Source of the DNA: Symbiodinium natans
Taxonomy: Eukaryota; Sar; Dinophyceae; Suessiales; Symbiodiniaceae
Assembly: GCA_905221605.1 (NCBI GenBank)
Contig: CAJNDS010002470.1
Span: forward strand, 123,501-187,500
DNA: 64,000 nucleotides
Direction: 5' to 3'
This document shows positions 18,395 through 29,723 of this stretch, piece by piece. Each line of letters opens with the position of its first letter. The first letter of the stretch is position 1. The notes beneath the pieces are model-generated. The model worked only from the letters and a program-made list of their open reading frames with translations. It did no database searches and had not been told where the DNA came from. The position numbers and the translations under genes were made by a program.

Positions 18395-19298
18395 ACCCCC
18401 CCCCCCCCATCAATTCGACAAACTATCACCTGTCGGGGTGAGGTTTCTCAATTGAGGGGGGGGGGGTTCGTATTTGAGTTCCGGACCGGGGTTTCTGAAT
18501 TGAGTGACATGTATAACATGAGGTTGACAGTACCAGTATTTTTTACGGACCTTTTGCAGTTACAAGACAAACTTACCCAAATGCGCATTCTAACTCAATA
18601 GCTCCACCCACCCCCCCCCCTCCCCAAACCCGAAACCTCGAACCTTAAGCATGCCCCTACATGAACTACAGTACACGGCTTATGTCGGACGAACAGCCTT
18701 GACCCTAAACCCTAAACCCTAAACCCTAAACCCTAAACCCTAAACCCTAAACCCTAAACCCTAAACCCCAAACCCTTGATCCTTGACCCTTGACCCTAAA
18801 CCCCGATTTTTTCACCAACCAATCCGTGTGAAAACCGACGTGGCCACCCTCACAAGTCGACCTCCCAGAGGGCGTGTCAGCTGAAGGCAAGTGCCATTCA
18901 ACAAAGGCAGGTTCAGGGTTCAGGGTTTAGGGTTCAGGGTTTAGGGTTTAGGGTTTAGGGTTTAGGGTTTAGGGTTTAGGGTCGCCCCTGAACCCAAACC
19001 ATCCAAACCCCCACGGAGGACTAGACTCTAAAAATGGAGCCAGTTCAGTAGAGGCTTTTGGTTGCCTTTTTCCCAGCATGGCCCGAAACCTGAATTCCCA
19101 AAGCCTGAACCCTAAACGAGCGTACCTTCTTGCGTACCTCAATTCAATGGGCCCCTTATCCTGAACCCTAAACCCTAAACCCCAAACTCAATGCCCGGGG
19201 GACCCCACCCTAACTGACCCGAAACCCTAAACTCTAAACCCTAAACCCTAAACCCTAAACCCTAATCTTCCAACCCTAAGGCTTCGGGCGGGGGCTAG
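18395..19298. repeat. poly-C/poly-G pair and telomere-like arrays
   Basis: A C run (18397-18408) and a G run (18458-18470) lie around CAATTGA sequence, followed by CCCTAAA arrays at 18700-18775 and 19225-19265 and a TTTAGGG array at 18905-18982. No gene seen. Confidence 0.8.
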
Positions 19299-19370
19299 GA
19301 CTTTAGCTGGCCGCGGGCCATTGACGACTACGAGCGGCACTTCGACTGGACCATGGCGGACGCCGGTCTT
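19299..19370 (+). CDS. isolated exon candidate, unknown protein
   Basis: After CTAG|G the frame reads DFSWPRAIDDYERHFDWTMA. A GA (19359) or GC (19371) could act as donor. Composition is protein-like and unlike the flanking repeats. Not a PPR motif; no partner exon found within the neighbouring repeats. Confidence 0.4.
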
Positions 19371-19394
19371 GCAATGGCAAGCCCCTATAAACCC

Positions 19395-19476
19395 TTAACC
19401 CTAAGCCCTAAACCCTAAACCCTAAACCCTAAACCCTAAACCCTAAACCCTAAACCCTAAACCCTAAACCCTAAAC
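19395..19476. repeat. CCCTAAA array
   Basis: About 11 units directly before the hairpin cluster. Confidence 0.9.
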
Positions 19477-19480
19477 TGAA

Positions 19481-19615
19481 GACCGGCCCCTTTCCAGCGA
19501 TAGGGGCCGGTCGTTAGCAGGCCACCGGCAGGGGCCTGCGGACCCGTAGGCGAAGGCCGAAAGGCGAGCCGTAGGGTCCTGGACCTCAGGTCCACGCGGC
19601 GCTCGAATAGGCCGC
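19481..19615. ncRNA. cluster of GC-rich hairpins, possible structured RNA
   Basis: Consecutive perfect stems: 19481-19491 with 19502-19512 (11 bp); 19517-19523 with 19533-19539 (7 bp); 19540-19545 with 19574-19579 (6 bp), enclosing GGC/GCC and GCC-GAAA-GGC with a GNRA tetraloop; 19581-19585 with 19589-19593; 19596-19600 with 19611-19615. I do not recognise a known RNA family, and the strand is undetermined. It could instead be a GC-rich palindromic repeat. It stands out sharply from the flanking CCCTAAA words. Confidence 0.45.
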
Positions 19616-19697
19616 TTCTGTCAGCCTATATAAAGATAGCCCTAAACCTTCGTGCAAACGACCGGGCGCCCCTGAAAACCTCCCCCTGGGTTCATAA

Positions 19698-20960
19698 AGG
19701 CCCGAAAGCTTAAATGAAGAGTTTGGGAACCTGAAATTAAGGCCCGGAGGCTTAAATTCAGGGTTTGGGCATTCAAAATTAAGGCCCGGAAGCTTAAATC
19801 AAGAGTTTGGGAACCTCAAATTAAGGCCCGGAGGCTTAAATTAAGGGTTTGGGAACCTAAAATTAAGGCCCGGGGGCTTCAATTCAGGGTTTGGGAGCCC
19901 ACCTTTAAGCCCTACCTTCAAGGCCCGAAGGCTTAAGTTAAGGGTTTGGGAACCGAAACTTAAGGCTTGGAGGCTTAAATAAAGGGTTTGGGAACCTAAA
20001 ATTAAGGCCCGGAGGCTTAAATTAAGGGTTTGGGAACCTAAAATTAAGGCCCGGAGGCTTAAATTAAGGATTTGGGAACCTAGAATCAAGGCCCAGCGGC
20101 TTAAATTACGGGCTTGGGAACTTAAAATTAAGGCCCGGAGGCTTAAATTAAGGGTTTGGGAACCGAAAATTCAAGCCAGGAGGCCTAAATTAAGGATTTG
20201 GGAACCTACAATTTAAGCTCGGAGACTTAAATTATGGGTTTGGGAACCTAAAATTACCGCCCGGAAGCTTAAATTAAGGGTTTTGGATTAAGGGTTAGGA
20301 ACCTAGAATTACAGCCCGGGGGCTGAAATTACGAGTTTGGGAATCTAAAATTAAGGCCCGGAGGCTTGAATTAAGGGTTTTGGAACTTAAATGAAGGGTC
20401 GGAGGCTTAAATTCAGGGTTTGGGAACCCACGTTTAAGGCCCGGAGGCTTTAATAAAAGGTTTGGGAACCTGAGAAAATTAGGCCTGGAGGCCTAAAATA
20501 AGGGGTTTGGGAACATAAAATTAGGGCCCAGAGGCTTAATTAAGGGTTTGGGACCTTAAAATAAAGGTCCGGAGGCTTAAATTAAGGGTTTGGGAACCTA
20601 AAATTCAGGCCCGGAAGCTTAAATTAAGGGTTTGGGAATTCCAAATTAAGGCCCGGAATTTAAAATTCAGGCCCAAAAACTTAAATCAAGGGTTTGGGAA
20701 TTTAAAATTAAGGCCCGGAATATAAAATTAAGGCCCGGAGGCTTAAAATAAGGGTTTGGGAACCTAAATGAAGGGTCGGAAGCTTAAATTAAGGGTTTGG
20801 GAACCCACGTTTAAGGCCCGGATGCTTAAATTAAGGGCTTGAGAACCTAAAACTTAAATCAAGGGTTGGGGAACCTCAAATTAAGGCCCGGAGGCTTAAA
20901 TTAAGGGTTTGGGACTTTAGAAACACAGGCCCGGAGGCTTAAATTAAGGGTTTGAACATG
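19698..20960. repeat. about 43-bp tandem repeat array, roughly 29 copies
   Basis: The unit is close to AATTAAGGCCCGGAGGCTTA then AATTAAGGGTTTGGGAACCTA, with many substitutions and small indels. The GGGTTTGGG core resembles the telomere-like words nearby. Short minus-strand frames are products of the repeat. Confidence 0.95.
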
Positions 20961-20977
20961 CTTTGAAAGTTTGCTAA

Positions 20978-21190
20978 GACCACAGAGTGGAATCGAGTCG
21001 AGCCTGCTGCTTTTGCCGTCGCCAATCCTGAAAGGGCTTGAAAGTCTTCCAGGGACCACGGAGTGGAATCGAGTCGAGCCTGCCGCTTTTGCCGCAACCA
21101 ATCCTGAAAGGGCTAAACGTCCAGCCTTGAAAAGGTTTCGAAGAACTGCTGAGTGGAAACGAGTCGAGACTGCTGACGGTTGCTCATTTT
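20978..21190. repeat. three-copy tandem repeat, about 76-90 bp
   Basis: Copies start near 20978, 21054 and 21143. Each has GAGTGGAATCGAGTCGAG(C/A)CTGC, and the first two add CCAATCCTGAAAGGGCT. Confidence 0.85.
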
Positions 21191-21354
21191 GGGGGTTCTG
21201 CTCTACCAAACCATATATCCCCCCTTGATAGGGGGGTAGGGGGGTAGACAACCCTAAACCCGTCCAAGGTTTGTATTTTGGGCGGGAGGGGGGGCATTGC
21301 AGCCATGCGCCGACCCCCAACCACTTCATGGAGGGGGTCGAAGCGCACTCGCAG

Positions 21355-21428
21355 CGAAAACCCTACACCCTAAACCCTAAACCCTAAACCCTAAACCCTA
21401 AACCCTACACCCGAAACCCTCAACCCTA
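21355..21428. repeat. CCCTAAA array
   Basis: About ten CCCTAAA-type units, abutting a family B element on the right. Confidence 0.9.
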
Positions 21429-21560
21429 CATGGAGGCTCATTTGTACGTTTAACCCCAATTGTAGCTGCACTTATAAGCCCCCTAAGTCCCCTAAGTCCC
21501 CTAAGTAGGCTATAAGTAGACATATGATTGGGTCATAAGTACCCATGAACCTCCAAGTAC
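21429..21560. mobile_element. MITE-like element, family B
   Basis: CATGGAGGCTCATTTGTACGTTTAACC at the left and TAAGTACCCATGAACCTCCAAGTAC at the right, with CCCCTAAGT units inside. Confidence 0.7.
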
Positions 21561-23115
21561 ACCTTAAACCCTAACCCCTAAACCCCTATCCTCCGTTTAA
21601 AGCGCAGAACCCTCATTCCCAAGCACTAAGTACTAAGTGGCTTAACTTTCAATAAGTTCGGGTTGAGGGTTGACGAGTTCATATCGTGTCCAAAGTGCCG
21701 GCCCTAAACCGTGTTCCCCAAACCCTACCTGTGACTCCCAGGCCTTACAAAACTGTAGAACAATAACCCCTAAATGTGCGGCTTCCCCCCCCTCAAAAAA
21801 AAAGCAGAGTAATGGAGCTCCGGGTAAACCCCAAAACCCCAAACCCCAAACCCCTAACCCCGAACCCCAAACCCCAAACCCCCAACCCCGAACCCCGAAC
21901 CCCAAGCCCCAAGCCCCAAGCCCAAACCCCAAACCCTAAACCCCAAACCCCAAACCCTAATTAAACCCTAAACTTCCCACGCCCTGACCTTCAAACAGCC
22001 CCCCCAACCCCACAGAGACCCAGAGTTGCCCCTTCTGCGCTCCCCCGAGGATCCTCCTTTGTGGGGCCGCAGGCGTGCCTGGTGTTTAGAGTCCCACTTT
22101 GGGGTTCAGGGTTTAGGGTACTTATCAGTAGGGTTTTAAGCAGGGTAAGTGTGGTGATAACCTTGTTTAAGGTACTTATAGCCCCACTTATAAGCAGGAG
22201 CGCACCTTAAATCCCAAACCCGAAGCCCGAACAACCCTACACCCTGCACACTGATTGGGGTTCAGCCCGGTCGTGTTAAGGCTTCGGGGATCAGAAAATT
22301 CGGAGGTTCCGGCTCAGTGCTGTTAGGGTTTGTGGCGTCGGAGGGGCTTCGGGTGTTGGGCAGCTCAAAGGCTGCGCCGTGGATGCCGCAAGCCCTGACG
22401 TTCTAGCATGTTCGCAAGTTACTTGTAAGGAGGTTTGAGGATTAGGGCTCTGTTTTTTTTGTGCGGGTATCTGCAACGCTGTTCACTTACGGCTGTTGTG
22501 GCCCCCACGGGTCCAGTTACCACCCCAGAGCTTGCCAGGCCTAAAGAAGGTGCCCTGCAAATTCTTTTCAATCGTGGAGGCCCTGCAAGGGCCAGACCCT
22601 GAAAACCCCAAACTCTCAACTCTCCCCCAACCCCCCCCTCCAGTTGAGTTGACCCTAAACCTTAAACCTCAAACCCTAAACCCTAAACCCTAAACTCCAA
22701 CTCCGCCCCATCTCCAGTTGAGTTCCAGCACGTGGGCCGGGAAGAAGTGATCTGAGCAACTCGTTGCGAAAGTTCCCTTTCTCCGCCATTGTTTTCCCTG
22801 CCGCCCCCGCAGTCGGAATCGGACGACATGGCTCCTAAAAGGGTTTAGGGTTTTGGGTTTAGGGCTAAAGGCTTAAACCTTCAGGCTGAGTTGTGAAAGC
22901 TGAGTACCATACTGGTGCCGCTGATGCGGAGTACTAGCTGCTAACCCCGACACACCCCCATGTGCCAGGCTCCCCTGGGCTGTGGCACTGCAGCCCCAGA
23001 GCCTAAAACCCGCCAAAAACCCGGCCTCAAGGTCAAGATAGCATGCAACGTGGACAATCCCCAAACCCCAAGGACCAAACCCTTTGGGATTTAGGGGGAG
23101 GGGGGTGGGGGGGCA
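21561..23115. repeat. telomere-like words and spacers without a recognised gene
   Basis: CCCCAAA/CCCCGAA array at 21830-21965; a family B-like fragment at about 22110-22200 (TACTTATCAGTAGGGTTTTAAGCAGGG); short CCCTAAA at 22660-22700. Nothing between them shows coding character. Confidence 0.6.
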
Positions 23116-24700
23116 TTGTGTAGATGGTCATTCCTGAAAAATTATGGTGCCATTTTAGGGTATCCTAAATACTCAGGGCCGCATTGTACTTGTGATCCCA
23201 AAAGGGCCCTCATGCCCCATTTATGTATATATATATGTACAGATTATATGTGTATATATATATATGTATATCTCCACTATGACCCTTGGAAGGGTTGCTT
23301 TCTGCGGCTTAGGGCTTTCGTTCAGGGTTTGGGGTTCAGGGTTTAAAAGGCCCTAGGCCCTAAACCCGAAACCCCAAACCCCAAGCCCTAAACCTAAACC
23401 CCAAACCCTACACCCTTCAATGTATGGGTTTTGGGAGGCAGTTGAGTTCAGGGTTTAGCCAAATGTGCACCTTAAGCCCCTCTCTGAAATCTCGCCCCTA
23501 AAGCCCCTAAGCTCTGTCAGGGTTTAGGGTTTAGGGTTCAGGGTTTAGGGTTTAGGCTTTAGGGTTTGGGGTTTAGGGGTTAGGAGTGCAGAGTTAGGAG
23601 TTTAGGGTGTAGGGTGTAGGGTCTAGGAGTTTAGACACAGACCAAAACACCCGCAACTCTTTCGAATCCCAATCCTCCGGCCGATCGCGGAAGTGCAATT
23701 TCAGGCGTGAGTGACGTTCATGGCCAATGCTACATACCCTAAACCCTAAACTCAAAACCCCAAACCCTAAACCCTAAACCCTGAACACCTTAAGCCCTAC
23801 ACCCTAAAACCCCCAATCCTTCGAGGATCGTGCTGTCGCGCCCCAGGGTCTAAGGGGCTTAGGGCTGCTAATTGGCGGCTGTCGTGCACAACTGGTACAA
23901 AGGTGACATAGCAGAAGCTCCGAGCCAAAACGACTCAAACCCTAGACCTCGACACAAAAACGGCCCCAACCCTCAACCCGCAACGCCGAAGCCCCAGCAA
24001 GCTGCAACTTGCAGTGGCCACCAGAGCAAATCTCGCCATAAGCCGTTCCCAAGTGCATGGTGCTTTGCATTCCTGGGGTATGCAAGTTGCGTGCAAACCG
24101 CTAGGCACCTTGTGACTCTCGTGGGGAGACTGGATTAGGTTTGAGAGCGTATGCCAGTGAAATGATAGAGTTTTGGAGGAGTTGTAAGGCCTAGGGATGT
24201 TTGCTACTATTTGGTTGTTCAGGTTTATTGAGTGTCAAGAGAAAGGAAGAAAGACAGCTGAGGCTTTACGCAAGAAGTATGCCCCAAAATTTACTTGCTA
24301 CACCCCCAAAATTCCATAATACCCTGAGCCCTAGGCCCTAAACCCTAATAATGGAATTAGCCATATGGGGTGACCTCCCAAACCCTGAACAGCAAGCCCT
24401 AAACCTTACTGGAGACCCGAAAGCCTATAGACCCTAAACCCTGTAGACCCTAAACAGTAGCTACCCCAACAACAACACGTCGCAAAGAAAAAATAGCCCT
24501 AAACCCTAAACCCTAAGCCCTAAATCTGCGAGAATCCTATTCGTTGGGCGAAGAGCATCGCTCGAAGCCACTACGGTGAGAAAGCTAGAGGTGCCCTTGT
24601 GTGCCGTTTTAGGGTTTAGGGTTCAGGGTTCAGGGTTTCGGGTTTCGGGTTTAGGGTTTAGGGTTTCGGGTTTAGGGTTTGGGTGTCAAGAGGGCATGTT
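23116..24700. repeat. TA microsatellite and telomere-like arrays
   Basis: TATATG tract at 23222-23270; CCCCAAA words at 23360-23410; TTTAGGG array at 23520-23640; CCCTAAA at 23735-23785 and 24495-24525; TTTAGGG/TTTCGGG at 24610-24685. An 89-codon frame at 23872-24138 shows no recognisable domain and is not called. Confidence 0.6.
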
Positions 24701-25370
24701 TTGGTTGTGGGGCTTTGGCTTTAGCTGGGGCTCTGCAAGCCGTCGGACTGTGGGGTTGAACGCACGTTTAAGGCATGAGAAGCGCCAGCGAAAGGGCTGC
24801 CGTGAAAGCGCCCAACTGTTTGTGTTCAGACTCTTTTGTATTATGCGCCATTGACTCCGGTCACGCAGAAACTAAGAGACACCGAAGCTTTAGAGAGTGG
24901 GAAACAGCAACGGAATCTTATACCAGGGGACCGCGCATGTAGCCTTGCGATGAGCACCACGGTCAGCGTGGCCGGTTCCCTTCACTCTGTTTTCCCTCGA
25001 TGTGGAATAACAGATAGCTTGGTGCTTGTGAGCTTCATGAAGAAGCGACATCTGGGGTGTTGATCTAAAGGTCCGAGACGTTTGCATTTCTTGTGAACAA
25101 CAGACATCCCCAAGCTTGAGAACAGGCAAAAAAGTGAAATCAGTTTTTGCGAGGAGTCCATGTTATTCTCGAAGAGATTTAGATCACAGCCCTGTTTCCT
25201 AGGCCCTTTAGCACAAGAGCGCAAAACTGTTTAAACCTCCGCTTGACAGCTCCTTTGTTGCGAGCTGGCGGCAGAGGCATAGCAGGTGGCGAGGTGCTGC
25301 CTCCAACCACGAGAGCTTCGGCGGTCAAGCTGGGAAGTCACAATCTGCCAAAGCATCAGATTGAAAATCA
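24701..25370. other. 670-bp stretch free of telomere-like repeats
   Basis: The longest repeat-poor stretch between the two PPR genes. Short overlapping frames exist on both strands but none has motif, domain or codon-phase evidence. It could hold a decayed gene or an exon I cannot recognise. Confidence 0.4.
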
Positions 25371-25472
25371 AACCCTAAACTCTAGACCCTAAACCCTAAA
25401 CCTAAACCCTAAACCCTCCACCCTAAAGTGTAAATTTTAGGACCCTAGAATCCCAAAGCTAAGCCCAATACT

Positions 25473-25637
25473 CATGGGCTTCCCTACTACCCCCCCCCCC
25501 CCCCCCCTTTTCTATACTACCCCCGCTAGGTTCCCCCCCTTAAAAAAACCTTAATTAGGCTTCACTATCCTCAAAAGCCTTAATTATGGTGGGAACCTAG
25601 AGGGGTAGTAAAGAGGGGGGGAGTAGGGAAGCCCATG
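25473..25637. mobile_element. long-palindrome (foldback) MITE-like element
   Basis: CATGGGCTTCCCTACTACCCCC at the left is matched by GGGGGAGTAGGGAAGCCCATG at the right; inner arms CCCCGCTAGGTTCCC and GGGAACCTAGAGGGG also pair. The arms are about 60 bp around an A/T-rich loop. Just right of it, GAAGCCCATGAAATACAACA occurs twice (25629 and 25675). Confidence 0.75.
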
Positions 25638-25805
25638 AAATACAACAGCCCAACCTAGGGGGGTCGTCTAGTGAAGCCCATGAAATACAACAACCCAAAC
25701 CTAAACCCACACCTAAAGCCCTAGTCTTTTGCTCCTGGAGGAGCGCCGAAGCTCCGTTGCATGAAGATGCAGAGACAAGGAAAAACTCCGATTCTCCGAA
25801 ACCTG

Positions 25806-25874
25806 CTATGAGTCCTTAATAGGGGGTATCATAGGAGGTACTATAATCCCATTGAAGGGCTGTTAGTATAGCCC
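25806..25874. mobile_element. MITE-like element, family I, inverted copy
   Basis: The reverse complement reads CTATACTAACAGCCCTTCAATGGGATTATAGTACC, nearly the same as the plus-strand copy at 35519. Confidence 0.65.
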
Positions 25875-25879
25875 TAAAG

Positions 25880-26240
25880 TCCTAGAGTCCTAGACCCCAA
25901 CACCCTTAAACCCCCAAACCCCTAAAGCCCCAAACCCCTTAAAACCTTGAAATCCTTTAAGCCCCAAACCCTAAACCCTAAACCCTAAACCCTAAACCCT
26001 AAACCCGAGACCCTAAAGCCTAAACCCTAGACCCTAGACCCTAAACCCTAAACCCTAACCCCTAAGCCCTAAACCCTAAACCCTAAACCTTAAACCCTAA
26101 ACCTAAACCTAAACCCCAAGCCCCAAACCGACGTCAACCAAGCCTGCCAGCTCCAGGATCAAGGCACCGAAGCCCTTTTTTGGGGGGGGGATTCTAGGAG
26201 GGTTTAGGGTTTAGGGTTTAGGGTTTCAGATTTCAGGGTT
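25880..26240. repeat. CCCTAAA array field
   Basis: CCCTAAA, CCCTAGA and CCCCAAA units to 26130, then a G run and TTTAGGG units at 26200-26230. Confidence 0.85.
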
Positions 26241-26860
26241 CCAGAGTCGTAGCACCCCTACACCCTCCACATGTTTATGGCTCAGGGTTTCTTGGCTTCG
26301 CGCGGAATGTCATCCTAAGCTTGAACCCGATAGACCCCACGATTTACGGTTTAGGGTTTAGGACTCAACAGGGTTTAGGGCTCAAAGAGTCTTTAGGCTT
26401 TTCGGTGTCGGAGCTTTGGCAGCTCCTGGCAGCTCCATGGGCGCCGTTCCACTGTCGGGGGTCGCTCGGTTGAAATGAGCCCTGGTTCAGGGTTTTTAGG
26501 TTTTAGGGGTGTAGGGGTTAGGTTTGAGGGGTTTCGGTGCTTGGGGGTTTGGGGGGGTTTAGGGGGTTCGGGTGTTGGGGGTTCGGGTGTTGGGGGTTTG
26601 GGTTTTGGGGGTTTGGGGTGTGGAGTGGGTGTGGAGTTTAGGGTTTGTGTACGTAGCTCTTCGCAGGGTGGACACCCAAGCGCTGCGTCAGATTCTAGCC
26701 CTGCATTGGACCTTCGGGTTCTAAATCCGAAGCGCGAAGTCAGGAACGATCCTCACATGTCCATGGGAGCCCTTGCACGTTAAGTGCGGCAGGACCCCGC
26801 TATACAGCCTTAAGCCCACATTCCCAGAAGAGATTGATGGCCTGTAGCACTACGCCTCAT
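26241..26860. other. G-rich stretch without recognised gene
   Basis: GGGGGTTTGGG and GGGTGTTGGGGGTTCG words at 26500-26660. A 102-codon frame at 26475-26783 translates mainly to GFGV-type low complexity and is not called. Confidence 0.5.
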
Positions 26861-27050
26861 TCTCTAAACCCTAAACCCTAAACCCTAAACCCTAAACCCT
26901 AAACCCTAAACCCTAAACCCTAAACCCTAAACCCTAAACCCTAAACCCTAAACCCTAAACCCTAGACCCTAGACCCTAGACCCTAGACCCTAGACCCTAA
27001 ACCCTAAACCCTAGACCTAAACCCTAAACCCCACGCCCTAAACCCTTTGT
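26861..27050. repeat. CCCTAAA array with CCCTAGA block
   Basis: About 20 CCCTAAA units, then about six CCCTAGA units (26963-26998), then CCCTAAA again. Confidence 0.95.
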
Positions 27051-27501
27051 TGTTTGAGGCATGCTGCTGTAGCGCCGCTGACCCGGATGGCTGCGTGGAG
27101 CAGAACCTCAGCTGTCAGACAAAGAATTTCCATGGGTGTGGGGTGCAGGGGGTTGGGGTTTAGGGTTTAGGACTTAGGGCTCAGGGTTGAGGGTTTATGG
27201 TTTCAGGTTTAGGGGTTGGGGTGTAGGGGTTTGGAGCAAACACGGAGACGCGATCTTGCGCATGAGGACTTATTGGGGTTTAACATTCAGGACTGCTTCT
27301 GGGGCTTGGGGTTAGGGTTTAGGAGTTTAGGAGTTTAGGAGTTTAGGTTGCTGGGGCAGCTGCTCGCTGCTACCCCCCAATCTTGCAAGGCCCCCGCCAT
27401 TCCAAACCCCAAAACCGAGCCACAGGCCCAAACTCAAATCTCCCCTTCAGCACCCGTACAAGGTAACAAGCCCCTCTTCTCAACCTTTAAGACCCTAAGC
27501 C

Positions 27502-27612
27502 ACCTAATACAGGGGTCGGAATCATTACTAATATTGTTCCCTCAGGGACGCTGTATAATTATACGAAAATAACCCCCCAAAAGCCCTATTCCAATTATTC
27601 AGGCCCCCAATT
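27502..27612. mobile_element. MITE-like element, family H
   Basis: CCTAATACAGGGGTCGGAATCATTAC at the left; CCAATTATTCAGGCCCCC at the right. Better-preserved ends (CTACTATAGGGGTCGGAAT / GGCCCCTATATTAG) occur in the copies at 56977 and 62251. Confidence 0.6.
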
Positions 27613-28180
27613 TAAACAACCCCTAACGCCGTGGCATGATGCACAAAGACAAAGAGCTTACAGAGGCTGCGCCATGGCCGGGCAGTGGACCAGCAGCAGG
27701 CGCGGGAGCTCCCCGCTTTGGGTTTCGAGGGCTTTTCGGGGGTTTTGGGGTTCCAGGGTTCTAGGGTTCTAGAAATTTGTGGGGTTCTAGGACCCTAAAC
27801 CCTAAACCCTACACCCTAAACCCTAAGCCCAAAAAACCCTTTGTAGTACGCCCCAAGAAGGGAGGAAAGAGAACCTAGACACCATGCAGAGGCGGCAGCG
27901 GGTATCGCCAGCATGGCGCGTCGAAAGGCGGAACCGGGGCCGGGGGAGGGATAAGGCCGCTCTGAACCCAAAGCCCTAGACCCTAAGCCCTAAACCGTAA
28001 AACCTAAGCCTGAAGCCCTAAATCCTAAACCCGAAACTCTCAACCCTAACCCTAAACCCTACATCCTGCTTTCGCCAAACCCTCAACCCGCCAAACCGGG
28101 ACCGGCCCAGAACCCCCCAAGCTGGCTGGGCCCGCACCCGAAGCCTTCAACGTCGAACAGCCCGAAATCCAGAGAGCAGG
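27613..28180. other. spacer without recognised gene
   Basis: Contains a CCCTAAA block at 27787-27825 and scattered degenerate words. A GGGCAGTGG at 27679 recalls the PPR GQW codons, but the flanking codons do not fit the motif. Confidence 0.45.
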
Positions 28181-28735
28181 GGGTTTAGGGTTTAGGGTTT
28201 AGGGTTCAGGGTTCAGGGTTTAGGGTTCAGGGTTTAGGGCTTAGGGTTTAGGGTTCAGGGGTCAGGGTTTAGGGTTTGATAGTCCTTGTCCTCAGTGTTT
28301 AGGGCTGCTCTTGTTTCGGTGTTGGTGCGTTTTTGAGGTTGTCAAATTCTGAGTGGGACCATGACGTCCCCGCAACCCGCACCTTATAAGCCATAAACCC
28401 TGCACTTAAAGCCTAAACCCTAAAGCCTAAAGCCTAAAGCCTAAAGCCTAAAGCCTAAAGCCTAAAGCCTAAAGCCTAAAGCCTAAAGCCTAAAGCCTAA
28501 AGCCTAAAGCCTAAAGCCTAAACCCTAAACCCTAAACCCTAAACCCCAAACCCCAAACCCTGCAAGCCTCAACCCTGAATGCCAGACCCCGAACTACCAA
28601 GCTCCAAACCCTGGCAACCCGAAGCCCTTAGCCTAAGGCCCTTTAAATCCTAAACCCTAAACCCTAAACCCTAAACCCTACACCCTAAACCCTAAACCCT
28701 AAACCCTAAACCCTAAACCCTAAACCCTAAACCCC
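28181..28735. repeat. TTTAGGG, GCCTAAA and CCCTAAA arrays
   Basis: TTTAGGG/TTCAGGG at 28181-28278; a pure GCCTAAA block of about 15 units at 28414-28520; CCCTAAA at 28520-28555 and 28650-28730. Confidence 0.9.
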
Positions 28736-28781
28736 AGACGCACTTCAGACCTTCTTCAGACCCTCGGGAGATATCTTGCAG

Positions 28782-28862
28782 GCCCAGTGCCCATCGAAGT
28801 GGATGGCAGAGGCAGTGCCCTTGCTAGTGGAGGCCGCCCCAACTGCCAAAGGGGTTCTGTAG
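28782..28862 (+). CDS. possible PPR-like exon
   Basis: After CTTGCAG|G the frame reads AQCPSKWMAEAVPLLVEAAP and runs to TAG. KWMAEAVPLLVE resembles the QWxxALxLLxEM segment. Isolated from both PPR genes and without a matching neighbour, so possibly a relic. Confidence 0.3.
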   Translation, partial: AQCPSKWMAEAVPLLVEAAPTAKGVL

Positions 28863-29585
28863 GGTTTTAGGGTTTTTGGGGTTTGGGGCTTTGGGGCCTT
28901 GGGGTTTGTTTAGGGTTTCAGGGTTTTTGGGGTTTTGGGCTTTGGGGTTTAGGGTTTTGGGGTTTTGGGTTGAGGGTTTGGGGTTTGGGTAGCTCATGTC
29001 TGCTCGAATTGGTGGTTGCTCGAAGTGATTTGCTTGATTGTGCCCACTGTACTGCACGCCAGGACTTCAATGCATACAGACCGCCTTCCCTCGCCCCGAT
29101 GAACCCGAAACCTTAAACCCTAAAGACATGCGCCGATTGACTGAGGGCGTTGCGCCAAGATGGACTGGGCCGGATGGCCCAAGTGAAGCCCCAAATCGCA
29201 ACCTTAAGCAAGGGTTTAGGGTTTAGGGTTTAGGGTTTAGGGTTCAGGGTTCAGGGAACATTAGAGCCTCGGAGCTCTTGGTACATGTCCGTATTCTGGT
29301 TTTCGACGTTTTCCGCCCCAAGCACCTGAAGGGACTCTTCCAAACAACGAAGACCCAAACCCCAAGCCCCAAACCCCAAGCCCCAAACCCTAAACCCTAA
29401 CCTTCCTAAGCCCTAATCTCCAAGCAACCGCCCCCCCTCCTTTTCCAGCGCCAGCCCTCTGTGAGCGGAGGCGGTTGCCTCGGGGGAGACGATGGAGCTG
29501 CGGGAGACTCCTGGAACAAAGTTCATTGGGTTTAGGGTTTAGGGTCTAGGGTTTAGGGTTAGGGGTTTAGGGTTTAGGGTTCAGT

Positions 29586-29723
29586 TACCTGGAGGTTCAG
29601 GACACTTAGTAACCGAATTATAACTGTACTTATAACCCACTCAAAAAAAGCCCCTTAAGTACCCAAACTAGGTTATGTCCGGGTGACAAGTACAGTTATA
29701 ATTGGGTTACAAAGCTCCAAGTA
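29586..29723. mobile_element. MITE-like element, family B
   Basis: CCTGGAGGTTCAGGACACTTAG at the left, ATTGGGTTACAAAGCTCCAAGTAG at the right, with internal inverted TTATAACTGTACTTATAA and GTACAGTTATAAT. A fragment with GGGTCATAAGTACC follows at about 29808. Confidence 0.7.

Noticed and set aside
17062-18429. Long overlapping frames of 100-200 codons on both strands
   Set aside because: They follow the 180- and 245-bp tandem repeats and C runs; Gly-rich and Pro-rich low complexity.
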